From: Streptomyces marokkonensis
GTDB lineage: Bacteria > Actinomycetota > Actinomycetes > Streptomycetales > Streptomycetaceae
Direction: 5' to 3'
Assembly (NCBI RefSeq): GCF_008312835.1
Contig: NZ_VSKS01000011.1
Coordinates: forward strand, 124,001 to 188,000
Length of the DNA stretch: 64,000 nt
The number at the start of each line of letters is the position of its first letter. Within the stretch, counting starts at the first letter, position 1. This document shows positions 15,515 to 24,104 of the stretch, piece by piece. Below the pieces are notes generated by a model. That model was given only the letters and a program-made list of their open reading frames with translations. It did no database searches and was not told the origin of the DNA. Made by a program: the position numbers and the translations under genes.

Positions 15515-15970
15515 TCAGGAACCGGCGCGGGTGCGGTCGAGGCCTGCCGTGCGTTCCACGTTGCGCCGGTCCTCGAGGTCGTCGCTGGGCGAGGCCGCGA
15601 ACCAGGCGTCGAGGATCTCCCCGAGCAGCGGGGCGGACGTCAGCCGCAGGCTGAGCGCCAGGACGTTGGCGTCGTTCCAGCGGCGCGCGCCGTCCGCCGT
15701 GTAGGCGTCCGTGCACAGGGCGGCGCGCACGCCGGGCACCTTGTTGGCGGCGATCGAGGCGCCCGTGCCGGTCCAGCAGCACACCACCGCCTGGTCGGCC
15801 GTTCCGTCGGCGACCTCACGCGCCGCCGCCGCGGAGCAGACCGCCCACCCCGGGTCGTCCCCGGGGCTCAGCGCGCCGTGCGCGCTCACCTCGTGGCCGC
15901 GGTCGCGCAGTTCGGTGAGGAGGGCGCGGGCCACGGGTTCGTCCATGTCGGAGGAGACGGAGATCCGCAT
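15515..15970 (-). CDS. RpiB/LacAB-family sugar-phosphate isomerase
   Basis: This 151-aa protein matches the RpiB/LacAB fold, which interconverts aldose and ketose phosphates (ribose 5-phosphate and ribulose 5-phosphate in RpiB). The catalytic Cys motif is C-W-T-G-T-G-A-S-I-A-A-N-K near residues 70-82, where the usual CGTGIG has Cys kept and Gly replaced by Trp. C-terminal N-V-L-A-L-S is the family's N-V-L-x-L segment. ATG 15970 gives the expected start M-R-I-S-V-S-S-D. It is single and convergent with the SpoIIE gene. Streptomyces have more than one RpiB-like protein; the true substrate here is open. Confidence 0.75.
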   Translation of the reverse strand: MRISVSSDMDEPVARALLTELRDRGHEVSAHGALSPGDDPGWAVCSAAAAREVADGTADQAVVCCWTGTGASIAANKVPGVRAALCTDAYTADGARRWNDANVLALSLRLTSAPLLGEILDAWFAASPSDDLEDRRNVERTAGLDRTRAGS

Positions 15971-16156
15971 GCCGTGGAGCCTACTCCCCGCGGTACGCCC
16001 GCCGGCGGGTCCGGCCGTCCGGCCGGTCCGTTCCCGTCGCGCCCGACGTGGTGCCGGGCCGTGCCGCGCGGTCCTAGACTGGCACCTCACGACGTGCCGG
16101 ACGACCTGCTGGAACGCGGCGGCACTGCCCGTTCGTCAGAGTCGAGGAGCGTGCTT

Positions 16157-16882
16157 TTGTTCTACTACTTGCTCAAATACGTGCTGTTGGGCCCGCTGCT
16201 GAGACTGACCTTCCGGCCGCGGATAGAGGGCCTGGAGCGTGTTCCGTCGTCCGGCGCCGCCATCGTGGCGGGCAACCACCTGTCGTTCTCGGACCACTTC
16301 CTGATGCCGGCCGTCCTCAAACGGCGCATCACCTTCCTCGCCAAGGCCGAGTACTTCACCGGTCCCGGCCTCAAGGGCCGGCTGACGGCGTTCTTCTTCC
16401 GCAGCGCGGGACAGATCCCCGTCGACCGCTCCGGCAAGGAGGCCGGGCAGGCCGCCATCCGCGAGGGACTCGGGGTGCTGAGCAAGGGGGAACTGCTCGG
16501 CATCTACCCGGAGGGCACGCGCTCGCACGACGGACGCCTCTACAAGGGCAAGGTGGGCGTCGCGGTGATGGCCCTCCGGGCGGGCGTCCCGGTGGTTCCC
16601 TGCGCGATGATCGGCACGTTCGAGGCGCAGCCGCCCGGCAAGGTGATCCCCCGGATCCACCCCGTGGTGATCCGCTTCGGCGAACCGCTGGACTTCTCGC
16701 GCTACGAGGGGATGGAGAACGAGAAGGCGGTGCTGCGCGCCGTCACCGACGAGATCATGTACGCCATCCTCACCCTGTCCGGGCAGGAGTACGTCGACCA
16801 GTACGCCGCCGCCGCCAAGGCCGGGGAGGCCGACCGCAGGGCGGAGGAGAAGCGCCGGTTCCCGCGTCTGCCGCGGAACTGA
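16157..16882 (+). CDS. 1-acyl-sn-glycerol-3-phosphate acyltransferase (PlsC family)
   Basis: This 241-aa acyltransferase of phospholipid synthesis carries the HX4D catalytic motif N-H-L-S-F-S-D near residue 37 and the Y-P-E-G-T-R-S substrate-binding motif near 117-123. It has a hydrophobic N terminus (F-Y-Y-L-L-K-Y-V-L-L-G-P-L-L) for peripheral membrane association. The start is probably TTG 16157, because GAGGAG lies about 7 nt upstream. GTG 16151 in the same frame is too close to that site. The length is normal. The gene ends at a long bidirectional terminator shared with the convergent peptidase gene. Confidence 0.88.
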   Translation: MFYYLLKYVLLGPLLRLTFRPRIEGLERVPSSGAAIVAGNHLSFSDHFLMPAVLKRRITFLAKAEYFTGPGLKGRLTAFFFRSAGQIPVDRSGKEAGQAAIREGLGVLSKGELLGIYPEGTRSHDGRLYKGKVGVAVMALRAGVPVVPCAMIGTFEAQPPGKVIPRIHPVVIRFGEPLDFSRYEGMENEKAVLRAVTDEIMYAILTLSGQEYVDQYAAAAKAGEADRRAEEKRRFPRLPRN

Positions 16883-16899
16883 TCCGGCCGGACACACGG

Positions 16900-16936
16900 G
16901 CGAGGGGCGGCCGGAGAAACTCCGGCCGCCCCTCGC
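16900..16936. terminator. Bidirectional terminator between acyltransferase and peptidase genes
   Basis: A perfect 17-bp stem GCGAGGGGCGGCCGGAG / CTCCGGCCGCCCCTCGC with an AAA loop (16917-16919) lies between two convergent stops. It has no T tract, as usual for Streptomyces. Confidence 0.85.
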
Positions 16937-16953
16937 GTCGTGGGAGGAAGGTG

Positions 16954-18564
16954 CTACGGCTTCGGCGTGGCGTGCGGTGCGCAGGTCACGTCGGACCGGT
17001 CCAGCTGTCCGTTGAGCAGGTAGGCGTCCACCCGGTCGTTGACGCAGGGGTTGACCAGGCCGGTGACGCCGTGGGATCCGGCGTCCCGCTCGGTGACGAG
17101 GCGGGAGCCCTTGAGCCGCTGGTGCAGTTCGACGGCGCCCGTGTACGGGGTGGCCGCGTCGCGCTCGGACTGGACGATCAGCACCGGGGGCAGGTTCTTG
17201 CCGGACCTGACGTCCACGGGGGTCCGCTGCTTGACCGGCCAGGTGGCGCAGGGCAGGTTCATCCAGGCGTTGGCCCAGGTCATGAACGGGTGGTCCCGGT
17301 GCAGCCGCGTGTTGTCCCGGTCCCAGGTGCGCCAGTTGGTGGGCCACTTGGCGTCGGTGCACTCCACGGCCGTGTAGACGGCGTTGCCGTTCTCCGCGGC
17401 CGCGTTGCCCGCGGTGTCGGAGAGGTCGGGGGCGGCGGCGTCGACGAGCGCCTGGGTGTCACCGGCGACGTACTTGCTGAAGACGGTCGCGACGGGGATC
17501 CACGCCGAGTCGTAGTACGGGGCGCTCTGGAAGAAGCCGATCAGCTCGGCGGGTCCGACGACTCCGCCGATCGGGTCCTTCGCGGCGGTGGCGCGCAGCT
17601 TCAGCCACTGTGCCTGAACCGCGTCGCGGGTGGTTCCGAGGTGGAAGGTGGCGTCGTTCTCGGCGACCCAGTCCTGCCAGTCCTTCCAGCGGCCCTCGAA
17701 GGCGACGTCCTGGTCCAGGTTGGCCTGGTACCAGATCTTCTCGCGGGAGGGGTTGACGACGCTGTCGACGACCATGCGGCGCACATGGCCCGGGAAGAGG
17801 GTGGCGTAGACGGCGCCGAGGTAGGTGCCGTAGGAGACGCCGAGGAAGTTGAGCTTCTTCTCGCCGAGGGCGGCGCGGATGACGTCGAGGTCGCGCGCGG
17901 TGTTCGGCGTCGTCATGTGCGGCAGCATCTCGCCGCTGCGCTCGTAGCAGCCCTCGGCGTACTCACGGGCGAGCTTGCGCTGAGCCAGCTTGTCGGCCTC
18001 GTCGCGGGGCACGGGGTCCATCTTGGGCGCCTTGACGAACTCCTGCGGGTCGGCACAGGAGATGGGCGCCGACTTGCCCACGCCGCGCGGGTCGAAGCCC
18101 ACGAAGTCGTACGCCTTGGCCGTGTTGGCCCAGACGGGGTTCTTCCCGGTGACCCGGGCGGGGAAGCGCAGGCCCGAGCCGCCGGGGCCGCCGGGGTTGT
18201 ACAGCAGCGCGCCCTGTCGCTCGCTGCTGGTGCCGGTGCTGCCTATGCGGTCGACGGCGAGCTTGATCTGCTTGCCGTACGGCTTGGCGTAGTCCAGGGG
18301 TACCGAGACCCAGCCGCACTGGATGGGCTTGGCCAGGTTCCAGTCGGCGGGGCAGTCCTGCCAGTCGATGCCGCGCCCGGCGGCCCGGGCCGCGGCGACG
18401 GCGACACCCCTGGCCTCGCGGTCCTTGCCGTGGTGCTCAGTCGCCGTGGGCGCCGTGGCGTTCGCCGTGGGAGCCGCGACGGCGCCGGCGACGAGTGTGG
18501 CCACGACGAGCACTCCGGCCGAACCGAGCGCCCCCGCCCGCTTCTTCGGTCTGCTGGCCCTCAA
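16954..18564 (-). CDS. Secreted tripeptidyl aminopeptidase (alpha/beta hydrolase, Slp/Tap family)
   Basis: This 536-aa secreted serine peptidase removes tripeptides from protein N termini outside the cell. TTG 18564 is the likely start (GGGGAGG upstream). It gives a signal peptide with basic R-P-K-K-R and a hydrophobic core, ending near A-N-A-T-A. The nucleophile elbow G-V-S-Y-G-T-Y is near residue 240, the oxyanion region is L-Y-N-P-G-G-P-G-G-S-G, and the TAP-like C-terminal domain has the acid in Q-S-E-R-D and the His in G-S-H-G-V. Several Cys residues may form disulfides. The product resembles S. coelicolor SCO1230-type enzymes (from memory). The gene stands alone. Confidence 0.88.
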   Translation of the reverse strand: MRASRPKKRAGALGSAGVLVVATLVAGAVAAPTANATAPTATEHHGKDREARGVAVAAARAAGRGIDWQDCPADWNLAKPIQCGWVSVPLDYAKPYGKQIKLAVDRIGSTGTSSERQGALLYNPGGPGGSGLRFPARVTGKNPVWANTAKAYDFVGFDPRGVGKSAPISCADPQEFVKAPKMDPVPRDEADKLAQRKLAREYAEGCYERSGEMLPHMTTPNTARDLDVIRAALGEKKLNFLGVSYGTYLGAVYATLFPGHVRRMVVDSVVNPSREKIWYQANLDQDVAFEGRWKDWQDWVAENDATFHLGTTRDAVQAQWLKLRATAAKDPIGGVVGPAELIGFFQSAPYYDSAWIPVATVFSKYVAGDTQALVDAAAPDLSDTAGNAAAENGNAVYTAVECTDAKWPTNWRTWDRDNTRLHRDHPFMTWANAWMNLPCATWPVKQRTPVDVRSGKNLPPVLIVQSERDAATPYTGAVELHQRLKGSRLVTERDAGSHGVTGLVNPCVNDRVDAYLLNGQLDRSDVTCAPHATPKP

Positions 18565-18651
18565 GTGGTGCCTCCCCGTTCGTGGTTGTGATGGACACGG
18601 GGGATCCTCGCCGCTCGGGGGTTCCCGGGAACAGGGGCGGTGCGCCTTCTT

Positions 18652-18671
18652 TGTCAATCCGATAACCGGAT
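18652..18671 (-). promoter_or_regulatory. Inverted repeat next to a -35 like element upstream of the peptidase
   Basis: ATCCG-ATAAC-CGGAT (18657-18671) abuts TTGACA read on the minus strand (18652-18657). The matching -10 is poor, so the promoter assignment is uncertain; the repeat could be an operator. Confidence 0.4.
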
Positions 18672-18683
18672 AAGCAGGTTCCA

Positions 18684-19454
18684 TCAATCGGACGCAGGGC
18701 CGAAGAGGGCCGATGCCCCGTCGAGGAGGCGGCGCAGCCGCAGCGCGTCCGGTGCCACGGCGGTCACCAGCGCGGCGGGACCCGGGAGAGGCAGGACGGC
18801 GGCGCCCTCTCCCAGCGCTCTCGCGGTGACCGGCTTGTCCTCGAACCCGGGTCGCACCACGACGAGCTGGCCGACAGCTCGCAGTCCGCCCAGCACGGCC
18901 GGACCGTCCCAGCCACCGGGCGCCCCAGGACCGCAGGCCAGTTGCTGATCGAGGACGGTTCGCCCCGCGATCCGCACGGTCAGACGGGATGTGAGCCGTC
19001 CGGGTTCCTCCCCGGCCCGCCCCAGCACCTGTTCCTCGCGGAGCACGAGCCGGGCCCCGCGGTCGAGGTCGGCGCGCGTGGTGACCAGCAGCTCGCTTCC
19101 CCTGACGGAGACCAACTGCTCGGGCAGCCAGTGAAGTTCGCCTCCGTCTGCGACGGTGAGGCGTACGTCGTAGCGCGCCTCGCCCGCCTGCTGGCCGGGG
19201 AGGGCGAGGGTCGCGGCGGCCGACCCGACCCGGAGGCGGGCACCCGGCCGGACATCCGCCCGCACCGCGAGACGGTCCCCGCCGAGGGGGCCGCTCATGG
19301 CGCCGACGAGCAGGACCTGCGCCTCGGTGCCCCTCCCCCGGGTCCGCCGCAGGGCCAGTGGCCCGTCGCTCTCCAGGACGGGCAGGCAGGTCCCGCCCCG
19401 GCCGTCGGGGCAGGCGCGGACGCGGGCGACGGCCCGTACGCCGGCGGTGTTCAC
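18684..19454 (-). CDS. ureD: Urease accessory protein UreD
   Basis: This 256-aa UreD (UreH) is the scaffold that binds apo-urease and the UreF/UreG complex during nickel insertion. The sequence shows the family segments G-P-L-G-G-D, L-H-W-L-P-E-Q and a Leu-rich C terminus (A-L-R-L-R-R-L-L-D). The GTG at 19454 overlaps the ureG stop as GTGA and is preferred to GTG 19463. It is the last gene of the urease cluster. A 119-bp gap separates it from the peptidase start, and no terminator hairpin was evident there. Confidence 0.87.
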   Translation of the reverse strand: MNTAGVRAVARVRACPDGRGGTCLPVLESDGPLALRRTRGRGTEAQVLLVGAMSGPLGGDRLAVRADVRPGARLRVGSAAATLALPGQQAGEARYDVRLTVADGGELHWLPEQLVSVRGSELLVTTRADLDRGARLVLREEQVLGRAGEEPGRLTSRLTVRIAGRTVLDQQLACGPGAPGGWDGPAVLGGLRAVGQLVVVRPGFEDKPVTARALGEGAAVLPLPGPAALVTAVAPDALRLRRLLDGASALFGPASD

Positions 19455-20134
19455 GCCACCCACGCGGCGAGCCGCTCCCGCACCCAGTCGGCGACGTCCC
19501 GGGCCCCGTCCTCGCCGCGCAGCGACTGGAACACCACGGGAAGACGGGCCCGCTGGGCCCTGGCGTCGGCGGCCATGCGGGCGAGGTCCGAGCCGACGTA
19601 CGGGGCGAGGTCGGTCTTGTTGACGACCAGGAGGTCCGCGGTGGTCACGCCGGGTCCGCCCTTGCGCGGGATGTCGTCCCCGCCGGCCACGTCGATGACG
19701 AAGATCTGGGCGTCGACGAGCCCTCTGGAGAAGGTGGCGGTGAGGTTGTCCCCGCCTGACTCGACGAGGATCAGGTCCAGCGGGCCGGCCTCGTCCTCGA
19801 GGTCCTCCACCGCTTCCAGGTTCGCGGAGATGTCGTCCCGGATCGCGGTGTGCGGGCAGGCCCCGGTCTCGACGGCGGTGATGCGCTCGGGAGGCAGGAC
19901 GGCCTCACGGAGCAGGAACTCGGCGTCCTCCCGGGTGTAGATGTCGTTGGTGACGACGGCCAGGGACACCTCGTCCCGCAGGGCCCGGCAGAGGGCCGCG
20001 ACGGTGGCGGTCTTCCCCGACCCGACGGGCCCGCCGAGCCCGATCCGCAGGGCCCGCCGGCCCCCGTCGGGCCGACGGACATCAGCACTGACGGCGGCCG
20101 GTCCGCCGTGGGAGGGGGAAGGGTCAAGATGCAC
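19451..20134 (-). CDS. ureG: Urease accessory GTPase UreG
   Basis: This 227-aa SIMIBI GTPase delivers nickel to urease. The P-loop is G-G-P-V-G-S-G-K-T, the metal-binding C-P-H motif is in T-G-A-C-P-H-T-A-I, the switch region is E-S-G-G-D-N-L, and the guanine motif is N-K-T-D. GTG 20134 has GGAG 8 nt upstream. A longer reading frame reaching 20221 lacks a good site and would run back into ureF sequence. The N terminus (M-H-L-D-P-S-P-S-H) is short and has two His residues, a reduced form of the His-rich nickel store of some UreG proteins. Confidence 0.93.
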   Translation of the reverse strand: MHLDPSPSHGGPAAVSADVRRPDGGRRALRIGLGGPVGSGKTATVAALCRALRDEVSLAVVTNDIYTREDAEFLLREAVLPPERITAVETGACPHTAIRDDISANLEAVEDLEDEAGPLDLILVESGGDNLTATFSRGLVDAQIFVIDVAGGDDIPRKGGPGVTTADLLVVNKTDLAPYVGSDLARMAADARAQRARLPVVFQSLRGEDGARDVADWVRERLAAWVA

Positions 20135-20221
20135 GAATCGACTCCAGTGATCGGCCCGTCCGGCGTTCGAGGACGACCCCGGGGAGCGGACGGGAAGGGG
20201 TGGCGGGGGCGCGACGGGCAC

Positions 20222-20896
20222 TCACGTGGCGAACAGGCGCACGGCCCACCCCGCATGCGCCTGCGCGAAGACCTCCAGCAACGGCGCGGACGCCGCGGGC
20301 AACGCGTCGACCCCCGCACCGACGGCCTCCCGCGCCGTCCCCACCGCCCGCGTCACCACCTCGTCGACCTCCGGCGCCAACCGGGCCAGCACCCCCGTCG
20401 CGTCGAACGGATCGAGCCCCAGCAACCGCACGGTCGCCGACGCCGGCCCGCTGACGCTCTCGTATGCCGCGCAGTACGCCGCGTCCGCGGGCCCCAGTCC
20501 GGCCGCCAGCGCCGTGACTCCCAGAACCACCGGCTGGTGGGCCCCCTTGGGGAATGTCCCGGCGAGCGCGTCGAGTTCACCGGACGGCCAGGCCACGCGC
20601 GCCGCCCGCAGCAACTGCCGCCCCAGCTTGCGCGCGGCGGTCCGCAGCGCGGGCGAGGGCGTGCGCGCGTCGGCCGCCGCGTCCAGCTCCACCGGATCGA
20701 CGCCCAGCGCCGCGGCCGCCGCGACCGCCGCCGCCACCAGTCCCGTCGTATGCAGCCGCCCCCGGCAGAAGTCCTCCAGGCTCGCGGCCCCCGTGACACG
20801 CCCCGCCCCGACGGCCGCCTCCGCCCCGCCGGAGTGCGCGTGCCCTCCGGCGGGGAACCGGCCGTCGGCCAGGACGAGGAGCGCCGCCCTGGACAT
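20222..20896 (-). CDS. ureF: Urease accessory protein UreF
   Basis: This 224-aa all-helical UreF bridges UreD and UreG and gates GTP hydrolysis. The N terminus L-A-D-G-R-F-P-A-G-G-H-A-H-S-G-G-A-E is the actinobacterial form of the UreF signature. The ATG at 20896 shares one base with the ureC stop (TGATG), so translation is coupled. The protein is Ala-rich (many A-A-A runs), which is normal for this family at high GC. It is followed by 87 bp before the ureG start, which contains the ureG ribosome site. Confidence 0.9.
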   Translation of the reverse strand: MSRAALLVLADGRFPAGGHAHSGGAEAAVGAGRVTGAASLEDFCRGRLHTTGLVAAAVAAAAALGVDPVELDAAADARTPSPALRTAARKLGRQLLRAARVAWPSGELDALAGTFPKGAHQPVVLGVTALAAGLGPADAAYCAAYESVSGPASATVRLLGLDPFDATGVLARLAPEVDEVVTRAVGTAREAVGAGVDALPAASAPLLEVFAQAHAGWAVRLFAT

Positions 20897-22617
20897 CAGA
20901 AGAGGAAGTAGCGCTGGGCCAGCGGCAGTTCCCGGGCGGGAGTCGCCTCCACCAGTACCCCGTCGATGTGCACGGCGAAGCTGTCCGGGTCGATCCGCAC
21001 GTCCGGCATGGCGTCGTTCTCCCTCATGTGCGCCTTGGTCACGCCGCGGGTGGAGTCGATGGTCACGAACCGCTTGCCCAGCCCGAGCCGCTCCGGCAGG
21101 CCGCTCTCGACAGCCGCTTCCGCCACGAAGTTGACCGAGCCCGCGGCGGGCGCCCGCCCGACCGCCCCGTACATCGGACGCGGCAGGACCGGCTGCGGGG
21201 TCGGGATGGAGGCGTTGGCGTCGCCCATCTGCGCGTAGGCGATCTGTCCTCCCTTGATGACGAGTTGGGGTTTCACTCCGAAGAACGCCGGTTCCCACAG
21301 CACGAGATCGGCCAGCTTGCCGCTCTGAACGGAGCCGATCTCGCGGGCCATGCCCTGGGCGAGTGCCGGGTTGATCGTGTACTTGGCGACATAGCGGCGT
21401 ACCCGCCGGTTGTCGGCGCGTCCGTCGCCGGGCAGGGCGCCGCGCCGCCTCTTCATCACATGGGCCGTCTGCCAGGTCCGCATGATCACCTCGCCGACCC
21501 GGCCCATGGCCTGCGCGTCGGAGGAGATGATCGAGATGGCACCCAGATCGTGCAGGACGTCCTCGGCCCCGATGGTGGACGGCCGGATCCGGGACTCGGC
21601 GAAGGCCAGGTCCTCGGGTACCGCCGGGTTCAGGTGGTGGCACACCATCAGCATGTCGAGGTGCTCCTCGACGGTGTTGACGGTGAACGGCCGGGTCGGG
21701 TTGGTGGAGCTGGGCAGGACGTGCGGTTCGCGGACCACGGTCATGATGTCCGGGGCGTGACCGCCCCCCGCGCCCTCCGTGTGGTAGGCGTGGATGCCGC
21801 GCCCGGCGATCGCGGCGAGGGTGTCGCCCACGAAACCGGCCTCGTTGAGGGTGTCCGTGTGAATGGCGACCTGGACGCCGGTCCGCCCGGCGACGGTGAG
21901 CGCGGCGTCGATGGCGGCGGGGGTGGATCCCCAGTCCTCGTGCAGCTTCAGTCCGACCGCGCCGCCCCGGATCTGCGAGAGCATCGCCTCCTGGGAGACG
22001 GTGTTGCCTTTGCCCAGCAGCCCGATGTTGAGCGGGTACGCCTCCATCGCCTCCAGCATCCGCGCCAGGTGCCAGGGGCCGGGCGTGACGGTGGTCGCCT
22101 TGGAGCCCTCGGCGGGACCGGTGCCGCCGCCGACCAGGGTGGTGACGCCGGAGGCCAGCGCCTCGTCGGCGATCTGCGGGCAGATGAAGTGGACGTGCGC
22201 GTCGATGGCTCCGGCGGTCAGGATCCGTCCGTTGCCGGCGATGATCTCGGTCTCCGGGCCGATGACGAGATCCGGGTGGACACCGTCCATGGTGTCGGGG
22301 TTGCCCGCCTTGCCGATGCCGGTGATGCGGCCGTCGCGGATACCGACGTCGGCCTTGACGACGCCCCAGTAATCGACGACGACGGCACCGGTGACGACCG
22401 TGTCCGGGGTGCCGTCCGCGCGGGTGGCGGTGGCCTGGCCCATGGACTCGCGGATGACCTTGCCGCCGCCGAACACGGCCTCGTCACCGGCGAGTCCGGG
22501 ACCGCCGCAGCGGTCCTCCTCGATCTCGATCAGCAGGTCGGTGTCGGCGAGCCGGATGCGGTCACCGGTCGTCGGGCCGAACAGGTCGGCGTGGGCGGCA
22601 CGGGAGAGCTCAGGCAT
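20896..22617 (-). CDS. ureC: Urease alpha subunit
   Basis: The 573-aa catalytic subunit hydrolyses urea to ammonia and carbamate. Nickel ligands are visible: H-V-H in A-H-V-H-F-I-C-P, the carbamylated Lys in G-L-K-L-H-E-D-W-G, and later His in A-I-H-T-D and [12 protein letters not shown]. The flap region M-V-C-H-H-L-N holds the mobile Cys and His. The length is standard. ATG 22617 overlaps the last 8 bp of ureB. The three structural genes are separate, the usual bacterial layout. Confidence 0.97.
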   Translation of the reverse strand: MPELSRAAHADLFGPTTGDRIRLADTDLLIEIEEDRCGGPGLAGDEAVFGGGKVIRESMGQATATRADGTPDTVVTGAVVVDYWGVVKADVGIRDGRITGIGKAGNPDTMDGVHPDLVIGPETEIIAGNGRILTAGAIDAHVHFICPQIADEALASGVTTLVGGGTGPAEGSKATTVTPGPWHLARMLEAMEAYPLNIGLLGKGNTVSQEAMLSQIRGGAVGLKLHEDWGSTPAAIDAALTVAGRTGVQVAIHTDTLNEAGFVGDTLAAIAGRGIHAYHTEGAGGGHAPDIMTVVREPHVLPSSTNPTRPFTVNTVEEHLDMLMVCHHLNPAVPEDLAFAESRIRPSTIGAEDVLHDLGAISIISSDAQAMGRVGEVIMRTWQTAHVMKRRRGALPGDGRADNRRVRRYVAKYTINPALAQGMAREIGSVQSGKLADLVLWEPAFFGVKPQLVIKGGQIAYAQMGDANASIPTPQPVLPRPMYGAVGRAPAAGSVNFVAEAAVESGLPERLGLGKRFVTIDSTRGVTKAHMRENDAMPDVRIDPDSFAVHIDGVLVEATPARELPLAQRYFLF

Positions 22618-22921
22618 CGAGCGCGCCCCCGGTCTCCCCGCGCAGCCCGGGCACGAGGCGGGCTCCGGTGAGCGGGACGAGTTCCACCTCGGCGGGGATG
22701 CCGGGTTCGAACCGTACGGCGGTGCCGGCGGCCACGTTCAGCCGCTTGCCGCGGGCGGCCGCGCGGTCGAACTCGAGGCCGGGGTTGGCCTCGGCGAAGT
22801 GGTAGTGGGAGCCGACCTGGACGGGCCGGTCGGCGGCGTTGAGGACGGTGAGCCGGGTGACCTCGCGGCCCTCGTTGTAGACGATCGGGTCCTCGGCGAA
22901 CACGATCTCTCCGGGAATCAC
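22610..22921 (-). CDS. ureB: Urease beta subunit
   Basis: This 103-aa subunit starts M-I-P-G-E-I and carries the conserved Q-V-G-S-H-Y-H-F and [15 protein letters not shown] segments. GTG 22921 overlaps the ureA stop as GTGA. The protein forms the (ABC)3 assembly with UreA and UreC and has no catalytic residues of its own. The C terminus G-G-A-L-D-A overlaps the ureC start. Confidence 0.95.
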   Translation of the reverse strand: MIPGEIVFAEDPIVYNEGREVTRLTVLNAADRPVQVGSHYHFAEANPGLEFDRAAARGKRLNVAAGTAVRFEPGIPAEVELVPLTGARLVPGLRGETGGALDA

Positions 22922-23241
22922 GGCGCTCGCTCCCCCGCCCGGACGATCGGGTCGTGGACGGTGACGAGCTTGGTGCCGTCCGGGAAGGTGGCCTCCACCT
23001 GGACGTCGTGGATCATCTCCGGCACGCCCTCCATCACGTCGTCGCGGGTGAGCAACCGACGTCCGGACGCCATGAGTTCGGCGACGGTACGACCGTCCCG
23101 GGCGCCCTCGAGGATGTGCGAGGTGAGGAGGGCGACCGCCTCGGGATGGTTCAGCCTCAGCCCGCGGGCGCGGCGCTTGTCCGCCACGTCGGCCGCGACG
23201 TGGATGAGCAGCCTCTCCTGCTCGTGCGGGGTCAGTTGCAC
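22918..23241 (-). CDS. ureA: Urease gamma subunit
   Basis: This 107-aa gamma subunit reads [14 protein letters not shown], with [12 protein letters not shown] and [17 protein letters not shown], all diagnostic. GTG 23241 has AGGTGGGA upstream. It is the first gene of the ureABCFGD operon; all genes overlap or lie within 87 bp, implying one transcript. A GlnR-like site lies about 96 bp upstream, which fits nitrogen control. Confidence 0.96.
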   Translation of the reverse strand: MQLTPHEQERLLIHVAADVADKRRARGLRLNHPEAVALLTSHILEGARDGRTVAELMASGRRLLTRDDVMEGVPEMIHDVQVEATFPDGTKLVTVHDPIVRAGERAP

Positions 23242-23336
23242 GGCCGTCCCACCTCACAGTCCTCGCTCCGGGCCGTGACGGGCCCGGGCCCCGGGGCAGG
23301 TCCCGGTGGCGTGGACCCGGAGGGTAGCCGGGCGGC

Positions 23337-23353
23337 GTTTCCGGGACGTTAAC
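23337..23353 (-). promoter_or_regulatory. GlnR-like box upstream of urease
   Basis: On the minus strand it reads GTTAAC-GTCCCG-GAAAC, an exact fit to the GlnR half-box pattern gTnAC-N6-GaAAC. A -10 like TACCCT (23321-23326) lies 10 bp downstream. The ureA promoter is a known GlnR target in S. coelicolor. The second half-box is weak. Confidence 0.55.
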
Positions 23354-23999
23354 CGTGCGGTGAGCCGGTGCCGGGTGTCCCCGGTGCGCACCGCACGGCC
23401 ATCAGCGCCCGCAGTCCGTCGCGCAGGGTCTGCTCGGAGATTCCCCCGAACAGGGCCATCTGGGCGGCGAAGCCCTGTACGAGCGCGATCATCGCCCGGG
23501 CCATGGCGTCGGTGTCGGTGCCGGCGGGCATCAGGCCGGCGTCCCGGTAGCTCTCGGCGACCTTCCCCCAGGCGGTACGGACCTTCCGGTACCCCTCGCC
23601 CAGCACGACCGCCAGTTCCGGGTTGCGCGTGGTCTCCGTCCACACCTGGATCATCAGCCGCGGGAACATCCACTCCCCGCCGTCCAGTGTCGCCGGCCGC
23701 TGCTCCCTCATCCGGGCCAGGGCGCGCGGGATGAGCACGTCGGGGGTGGGTGGCGGGCTTTCCTCGGTGGCCTGCTCGAGAATGCCGCGCACCGTGTCGA
23801 GCACCTCGGCGACGATCGCGGCGATCAGCTCCTCCTTGCCGCCGAAGTACCGGTAGACGGCACCGGCGGAGAGGTCCACCTCCTTGAGCACGTCCTGCAT
23901 CGAGGTGGCGTGGAAGCCGTTGCGGGCGAAGCAGGACGCGGCGCCGTCGAGGATCTGCCGGCGGCGGGCGTCGAGGTGCTCCTGGGATACGCGAGCCAT
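23349..23999 (-). CDS. TetR-family repressor
   Basis: This 216-aa TetR regulator has its HTH at residues about 13-60 ([34 protein letters not shown]) and an all-helical ligand domain with an exposed W in G-G-E-W-M-F-P-R. It is divergent from a membrane protein gene with two shared operator copies between them, so it likely represses both. ATG 23999 has no clear ribosome site; a TTGTCA-17-TAGATT promoter places the transcript start at or next to the ATG, suggesting a leaderless mRNA. Its 3' end overlaps the GlnR box of the urease operon. Confidence 0.88.
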   Translation of the reverse strand: MARVSQEHLDARRRQILDGAASCFARNGFHATSMQDVLKEVDLSAGAVYRYFGGKEELIAAIVAEVLDTVRGILEQATEESPPPTPDVLIPRALARMREQRPATLDGGEWMFPRLMIQVWTETTRNPELAVVLGEGYRKVRTAWGKVAESYRDAGLMPAGTDTDAMARAMIALVQGFAAQMALFGGISEQTLRDGLRALMAVRCAPGTPGTGSPHG

Positions 24000-24009
24000 G
24001 TCCGCAATC

Positions 24010-24033
24010 TAAAACGAACATTCCTTCTTGACA
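24010..24033. promoter_or_regulatory. TetR operator 1 overlapping the tetR promoter
   Basis: TAAAACGAACATTCCTTCTT (24010-24029) covers the minus-strand promoter: -35 TTGTCA (24028-24033) and -10 TAGATT lie 17 bp apart around it. The core GAA-N5-CTTC matches operator 2. Binding would shut off tetR itself. Confidence 0.65.
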
Positions 24034-24066
24034 AGGAGGAGCCGGAGCAGGACGGTGGTGATGAAC

Positions 24067-24090
24067 TAAAACGAACGATCCTTCTTTTTA
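24067..24090. promoter_or_regulatory. TetR operator 2 before the membrane protein gene
   Basis: TAAAACGAACGA (24067-24078) and TCCTTCTTTTTA (24079-24090) form an imperfect palindrome with 10 of 12 paired positions. It is a near copy of operator 1 (18 of the 20 bases that can be compared), 57 bp away, and lies 15 bp before the downstream ATG. Confidence 0.7.
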
Positions 24091-24104
24091 GCCGGAGCGC
24101 CCTC

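Noticed and set aside
24028-24060. TTGACA at 24028 as the -35 of the membrane protein gene
   Set aside because: No acceptable -10 lies 16-19 bp downstream; the match comes from the CTTGACAAG palindrome serving the opposite promoter.
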